From the NCBI GenBank assembly GCA_030590525.1, contig JAUUYI010000031.1, positions 1 through 11,681 of the forward strand: 11,681 bases of DNA. The letters are read 5' to 3'. The notes below the pieces were generated by a model. The model had not been told where the DNA came from, did no database searches, and was given only the letters and a program-made list of their open reading frames with translations. The position numbers and the translations under genes are program-made. Position 1 is the first letter of the stretch. Each line of letters starts with the position of its first letter. This DNA comes from Sedimenticola sp. Its GTDB lineage: Bacteria; Pseudomonadota; Gammaproteobacteria; Chromatiales; Chromatiaceae. Shown piece after piece: positions 7,300 to 11,681 of the stretch.

Positions 7300-7590
7300 T
7301 CAGCCCTCGACCACACCCATGATGTCTTCTTCGCGCAGCACCAGCAGTTCCTCACCACCGATCTTCACTTCGGTGCCGGAGTACTTGCCAAACAGCACCT
7401 TGTCGCCAATCTTGACATCCACGGGGCGAACATCACCGTTGCTGAGAACCTTGCCATTGCCGACAGCCAGAACCTCGCCCTGAATCGGCTTCTCGGTAGC
7501 ATTGTCGGGAAGTACGATTCCACCGGGACTGGTACGCTCTTCTTCCATACGACGAACGACCACACGGTCGTGCAGTGGACGAATATTCAT
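7300..7590 (-). CDS. groES: Co-chaperonin GroES (10 kDa)
   Basis: This is an intact 96-residue GroES, the seven-subunit lid of the GroEL cavity. [18 protein letters not shown] is followed by the mobile loop (about residues 17-33, with GGIVLPDN that inserts into GroEL), then [14 protein letters not shown] and the closing [20 protein letters not shown] and MGVVEG. Length is normal. AGGAG lies about ten bases before ATG 7590. It is the first gene of the groESL operon, controlled by the CIRCE element and promoter just upstream. Confidence 0.97.
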   Translation of the reverse strand: MNIRPLHDRVVVRRMEEERTSPGGIVLPDNATEKPIQGEVLAVGNGKVLSNGDVRPVDVKIGDKVLFGKYSGTEVKIGGEELLVLREEDIMGVVEG

Positions 7591-7663
7591 CTACTGGTTT
7601 CTCCTGATCTATTGAGTAATGAATCAAAATGCTCTGCTATGTTATCCGGGAGGCGCTACGTTG

Positions 7664-7690
7664 TTAGCACTCACCCTGACTGAGTGCTAA
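7664..7690 (-). promoter_or_regulatory. CIRCE element (HrcA operator)
   Basis: TTAGCACTC, nine bases, GAGTGCTAA is a perfect match to the CIRCE consensus, the operator bound by the HrcA repressor. It lies in the 5' leader of groES and begins right at the -10 box, so HrcA should block transcription in the absence of stress. The hrcA gene is not in the window. Confidence 0.93.
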
Positions 7691-7717
7691 TGATAGGGGC
7701 GAAATCCAGAGAGTCAA
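7690..7717 (-). promoter_or_regulatory. groESL promoter
   Basis: On the minus strand TTGACT (7712-7717) and TATCAT (7690-7695) are 16 bp apart, a good sigma70 promoter whose -10 box abuts CIRCE. The same DNA also reads CTTGACT then CCCCTATC after 12 bases, similar to the heat-shock sigma32 pattern (CTTGAAA, CCCCAT). Control by both HrcA and sigma32 is therefore possible. Confidence 0.7.
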
Positions 7718-7742
7718 GAGAGGCGCAGGAATTTTTTTGTGG

Positions 7743-7909
7743 CTAGCCCGCATTTCTCACCAAGGGGCGAGATGGTCGCGCAGAGATTTGGATTCACAAG
7801 GGATTTTCCGAAGGAGCGGAATACGGGCTGTATTTCTGACTGAGGAAAATTTCTTGTGGATTCAAAGATCAAGCGAGGGCTCGTCGTCCTGGTGAGAAAT
7901 GCGGGCTAG
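7743..7909. mobile_element. MITE-like inverted-repeat element, 167 bp
   Basis: The ends CTAGCCCGCATTTCTCACCA (7743-7762) and TGGTGAGAAATGCGGGCTAG (7890-7909) are perfect 20-bp inverted copies. The inside is also a long imperfect dyad: CACAAGGGATTTTCC on the left faces GGAAAATTTCTTGTG on the right, around a small central hairpin. It has no reading frame. Terminal repeats plus a non-coding core fit a non-autonomous transposable element. CTAG at both outer edges could be part of the repeat or a 4-bp target duplication. It lies between the M14 gene and the groES promoter and could act as a barrier to read-through. Confidence 0.7.
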
Positions 7910-7967
7910 AGGCCCGGGCAGCAGCATTTGGGACAGAGCCGACTCCGGTTAATCTGACAAAGTAGAA

Positions 7968-8996
7968 TCAGGAAGAAACCTGCAGGTGGTCGTTGTAACG
8001 TTCCATCAGGTAGCAGAGACAGTCCTGCCGCACCACCCGGTGATCTTTGGTCAACATGGAGGGCATCACTGGCACGCGCAGACGCAACTCGCCATCCTCC
8101 ACCGAAAAATAACGTTCCGACACATCCTGCCCCTGCTCATCGCAGGCGGTCAGGCTGATACCGTTCTGTCCGCTCACCCGCCCCAAGGTGGTGCCGCGAG
8201 GCAGTTCCTGGAAATTGAGGTGATCCAGATCTTCCGCCAGCGCGATATCCACCCCGTCCTCACCAAAACCGAAACTCACGGTTTCCGGCACCTTGACGAT
8301 GGCCACCGTATGGAACAGATCGATATCCTGCTCTGCCACCGGGTGTTCGGGGTGCTTCGCCAGGTGCAGGCAGGCGTTCAGGTAGTCCCTCGCATGCTCC
8401 ACTCCATACTCCTGCCCCACCTTTCCGCACTCCAGGGTCACTGCCGGACAGTATTTGGACATAGCCAGGGACTGCACCCCGCAGGGGCGAATGAAATAGA
8501 CCACGGTCCGCCCGAACAGGGTGGCCAGATGCAGGAAGCGGTGATCAATGACGTTGACACAGGCATAGTGAGGGTTCAGACCGGTATTGTTGTGCACATC
8601 CACGCTGGCGAACACCCCGCGCTGGAGCATGCTGTCCACCACCTGCCGCATCATCCCATGCTCAGGGGTACCGCTGTCTTCACACCCCGGCCAGACCCGG
8701 TTGTAGTCCGGCTGGCCATCCAGCCGCCGCAGCCCCACCGTCGCCGCCGAGACATTGCTGATGAACAGGCTCAGGGACCGGGGCAACTCCTGACCACCGG
8801 TGATATAGGGCACCAGTAACTGCCGCACGGCCTCCCAACCGGTTGTCTCATTGCCGTGCATCAGCACCGACACCAGTAACGGCGGCTCCCGGCGACCCTT
8901 CAGATGCACCAGAGTCGGGCGCTCCAGCGCCGATTCCAGCCGGGGGGCGTCCAGCTCCAGCAGCCCGGAGGGGATATAGTCGAGTTCCTGCAACAT
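7968..8996 (-). CDS. AstE/AspA-type M14 metallohydrolase
   Basis: This 342-residue protein belongs to the succinylglutamate desuccinylase/aspartoacylase branch of the M14 zinc hydrolases. Zinc ligands are visible as HGNE (His47, Glu50) and the later SVDVHNNTG (His135). NRVWPG (99-104) corresponds to the substrate-binding NRxFPG motif, and TLECG (Glu189) is the likely catalytic acid. Such enzymes cleave an amide bond of N-acyl amino acids or related compounds. The substrate is not determined here; it is not a confident AstE because no arginine-succinyltransferase pathway genes are nearby. It follows the GCS2 gene on the same strand after 164 bases, so the pair may act on the same metabolite. 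ATG 8996 has only a weak ribosome site. Confidence 0.85.
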   Translation of the reverse strand: MLQELDYIPSGLLELDAPRLESALERPTLVHLKGRREPPLLVSVLMHGNETTGWEAVRQLLVPYITGGQELPRSLSLFISNVSAATVGLRRLDGQPDYNRVWPGCEDSGTPEHGMMRQVVDSMLQRGVFASVDVHNNTGLNPHYACVNVIDHRFLHLATLFGRTVVYFIRPCGVQSLAMSKYCPAVTLECGKVGQEYGVEHARDYLNACLHLAKHPEHPVAEQDIDLFHTVAIVKVPETVSFGFGEDGVDIALAEDLDHLNFQELPRGTTLGRVSGQNGISLTACDEQGQDVSERYFSVEDGELRLRVPVMPSMLTKDHRVVRQDCLCYLMERYNDHLQVSS

Positions 8997-9052
8997 GCTC
9001 TGTTCAGCCAGTTAGCTTGAGTAAGTAACCGTTCACGGGGTCAATAGACGTG

Positions 9053-9074
9053 CAACCGCGGATTGGCGCGGTTG
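9053..9074. repeat. 8-bp hairpin between the GCS2 and M14 genes
   Basis: CAACCGCG, six bases, CGCGGTTG is a perfect stem in the 164-base gap. There is no T-tract on either side, so it may be an mRNA-stability or attenuation structure and is not a standard terminator. Confidence 0.45.
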
Positions 9075-9160
9075 AGACTTCGGTAACTATTCAGCTTGCC
9101 CCATGGTCGCCACTCAGTGCTGAATCCCAGGCATGCTGAAGAGTTACAAGACTTCAGCGA

Positions 9161-10579
9161 TTATACGCCCCATTCATGCACCGGCCGCCCGCTTTCCTGG
9201 CGCTCTATATAGGCCTCGGTGAGTGCGGCCATGTCCGCCCCGTGACGCGCCACCCAGGCCCGCTGCCAACCGGCCCCGTTGCGACCAGTCTCGATGCGGC
9301 CGGCGATGAAGCCCAGCCAGTAGTCGGCCTCTTCCCGATCGATACCGAGAGACGCCAGACCCTGATGAGCCAGCGGCAGCAACTGTTCCCGGCACAACTC
9401 CTTCATGCTGCCCCGCCGGCCATTCAACCACTCCACTTCAGCATTCATGCTATGGCGGGCCGCACGGTAGAAGTTCTCTTTCGCCAGGGCAAACGGCAGA
9501 TGCTGCTCAGGCGGTTCATCCTGCTCCGCCAGCGCACAGGTCATGCCAAAGTAGAAGGCCGCGTTGGCGATGGAGTCCACCACCGAAGGACCCGCAGGCA
9601 GCACTCGATGCTCGATACGGATATGGGGCTCACCGCCCTCATCGAAACCGATCAGGGGCCGGTTCCAGCGCCAGATAGTGCCGTTGTGCAATCGCAGATG
9701 GGCGAGGGCCTCCCGCGGCTCATCCATCAACTGGGGAAGGAGCACCGGATAGCGGGTCAGGTTGGCCTCAAAACATTCGAGAATCGTCGTCGCATAGCGT
9801 ATGCCGAAACTGACCCGCTTGGTCAGATCGCTCTCACCCACCTTTACCGATTGCTCGAACAGGGGAATGCGGGTCTCGTCCCAGAGATCAGCGCCAAACA
9901 GGTAGGGGGAGTTGGCGCCCACCCCCACCATGGGTGCAGAAACTATCTTGGAGGCGTTGTAGTAACGTGCCGCCCGCTCCGGATCAACCTTCAGATGGAT
10001 CTGAAATGAGGTGGTCGCCGACTCCAGCATCACATCCTGATGCGTGCTGCTGACCCGTTCCCGCCCTTCGATCTCGAGCAATACGGGCGCCCCTTTCCGC
10101 AACCGGGCCAGTTGCTCATCCAATGCACGGTAGCGCTGCATGGAGGACATATTGGCTTCGGTGAGGTCCATCTCTGTCACCGTCGGCAGTATACCCACCA
10201 TCGCCATCTTCGCACCTACTCCAGCCGCCGCTCTGCCACATCGCTCCCAGGTGCTGCCCAGTTCGTTGGCCATCTGGCTGAGAGATGTTCCTTCCAGGTG
10301 CAGTGGACTGCTGTTCAACTCCAGATTGAAGAGAGCCAGCTCGGGCACCACCAGAGGGTCCTTCAAGTGAGCCAGCAGTTCCCGATTCAAGGGTGCAGGT
10401 CTGGCATGCCCGTCCACCAGCCAGGCCTCCATCTCGAATCCCCCCACATGATCCCGCCTGCTGGGAATAAGCCCTTCCTGCAACCATTGACTGAGGAGCC
10501 ACGTCTCCTGTCGCAGACACTGGAAGAATCGCTCGAAATCCTGAGCGGTAAAATTTCTGTCCGTGATCTCCTGCCCCAT
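9161..10579 (-). CDS. Glutamate-cysteine ligase family (GCS2) enzyme
   Basis: This 472-residue protein has GCS2-family features: the ATP/metal-binding GFEMEAWLVD (47-56), PELALFNLELNSSPLH (79-94), the DVMLESATTSFQIHLKV block (182-198) and HIRIEHRVLPAGPSVVDSIAN further on. Members join an amino acid gamma-carboxyl to an amine using ATP; the best known makes gamma-glutamylcysteine for glutathione. A role in thiol synthesis is possible, but gamma-polyamine or other amide ligases share the fold, so the substrate is open. ATG 10579 has GAGAGGG about six bases upstream. It is followed by an M14 amidohydrolase, which hints at a make-and-break pair for one compound. murU lies 172 bases upstream on the same strand. 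Confidence 0.85.
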   Translation of the reverse strand: MGQEITDRNFTAQDFERFFQCLRQETWLLSQWLQEGLIPSRRDHVGGFEMEAWLVDGHARPAPLNRELLAHLKDPLVVPELALFNLELNSSPLHLEGTSLSQMANELGSTWERCGRAAAGVGAKMAMVGILPTVTEMDLTEANMSSMQRYRALDEQLARLRKGAPVLLEIEGRERVSSTHQDVMLESATTSFQIHLKVDPERAARYYNASKIVSAPMVGVGANSPYLFGADLWDETRIPLFEQSVKVGESDLTKRVSFGIRYATTILECFEANLTRYPVLLPQLMDEPREALAHLRLHNGTIWRWNRPLIGFDEGGEPHIRIEHRVLPAGPSVVDSIANAAFYFGMTCALAEQDEPPEQHLPFALAKENFYRAARHSMNAEVEWLNGRRGSMKELCREQLLPLAHQGLASLGIDREEADYWLGFIAGRIETGRNGAGWQRAWVARHGADMAALTEAYIERQESGRPVHEWGV

Positions 10580-10751
10580 GCCACCCTCTCAGCAGATACC
10601 CCGTAAGGGCCCCGGAAAAAATGAATCATCCCATCCTGCTTGTTTCTAAGCCCGGCTTCTGCGTTGCAGATTCAGTTACATAATCAATGATATGTGCCTT
10701 CATCTGCGCCTTGAATCTGGGCTGATATCCTGCGCATTATGGGACAATTCA

Positions 10752-11438
<687 letters not shown>

Positions 11439-11454
11439 CTATCAATCCATATAC

Positions 11455-11469
11455 CTGCCGTACCGGCAG
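11455..11469. repeat. 15-bp palindrome upstream of murU
   Basis: CTGCCG, TAC, CGGCAG is a perfect short palindrome 17 bases before the murU start. It could be an operator or a leader hairpin. Plus-strand sequence 7-14 bases later has seven T's, so a weak terminator for that strand is possible, but no plus-strand gene ends here. Confidence 0.4.
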
Positions 11470-11558
11470 TGTTGCATTTTTTTGGACATGACTCAAACAG
11501 TTGCGATGCAGAAACAGCGCGGGGCATGTTCTCCAGCCACACCGACCCAGTAACAGAA

Positions 11559-11591
11559 AAAGCCGCCCCGTCAGTTGGCAGTGGCGGCTTT
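11559..11591 (-). terminator. Rho-independent terminator after rho
   Basis: AAAGCCGCC (11559-11567) and GGCGGCTTT (11583-11591) form a GC-rich stem 25 bases after the rho stop. On the minus strand it is followed by TTTTTCTG. It separates rho from murU. Confidence 0.8.
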
Positions 11592-11616
11592 CTCCAGTAC
11601 CAGGCCGAAGCAGTGG

Positions 11617-11681
11617 TCAGCGACGCATGGCGTCGAAGAACTCGCTGTTGGTCTTGGTGCTCTTCAGCTTGTCGTACAGGA
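11617..11681 (-). CDS. rho: Transcription termination factor Rho, C-terminal end
   Basis: Twenty codons and a TGA at 11617-11619 read LYDKLKSTKTNSEFFDAMRR on the minus strand, which matches the conserved end of Rho (compare the family ending with TKTNDDFFEMMKRS). The rest of the gene is beyond the window edge. Rho is an RNA helicase ring that ends transcription. The terminator just downstream fits its being the last gene of its unit. Confidence 0.88.
   Translation of the reverse strand, partial: LYDKLKSTKTNSEFFDAMRR

Noticed and set aside
7986..8819. Plus-strand open frame of 277 codons
   Set aside because: Antisense to the M14 hydrolase, whose zinc motifs are on the minus strand; His/Gln-rich antisense composition.
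9176..10009. Plus-strand open frame of 277 codons
   Set aside because: Antisense to the GCS2 gene; no domain recognisable.

Overview
The window looks like chromosomal DNA of a gammaproteobacterium with moderately high GC. The evidence is a GroEL with a GGM-rich tail, a Rho C-terminus ending in KTNSEFFDAMRR, a MurU-type uridylyltransferase, a c4-like dihaem cytochrome and a CIRCE-controlled groESL operon. Together with the palindromic repeats, this mix suggests a sulfur-oxidising or Chromatiales-like lineage. That placement is an impression from memory and was not tested.

Layout: positions 1-531 hold the start of a secreted diheme cytochrome c on the minus strand. Positions 532-5480 form an accessory island, mostly on the plus strand. 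In order it holds a parDE toxin-antitoxin pair; a res-like array with a perfect 28-bp dyad; a small serine recombinase with an unusual ~90-residue N-terminal extension; a two-helix membrane protein overlapping the recombinase stop (ATGA); a detached second copy of the recombinase 3' end; a PrsT-like TPR lipoprotein that looks about half the family length; a FimB/XerD-like tyrosine recombinase on the minus strand that has lost its natural start; a paired palindromic (REP/BIME-like) element; two perfect hairpins; and a third, internal recombinase fragment that stops just before the groEL terminator. Positions 5482-11681 are core minus-strand genes in the transcription order rho (end), murU, a GCS2-type glutamate-cysteine ligase homologue, an AstE/AspA-type M14 metallohydrolase, a 167-bp MITE-like inverted repeat, then groES-groEL.

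The core genes serve transcription termination (Rho), muropeptide recycling (MurU), chaperoning (GroES/GroEL, with HrcA/CIRCE repression and a sigma70/sigma32-like promoter) and a probable gamma-glutamyl/amide pair of unknown substrate (GCS2 plus M14). The most interesting part is the island. One recombinase family is present three times within 3.7 kb: one full gene, one 3' tail and one internal piece. Two different cargo genes each start directly behind a recombinase 3' end. This suggests repeated recombination at recombinase tails as a way of gaining or exchanging cargo, which is an inference and needs comparison with other genomes.
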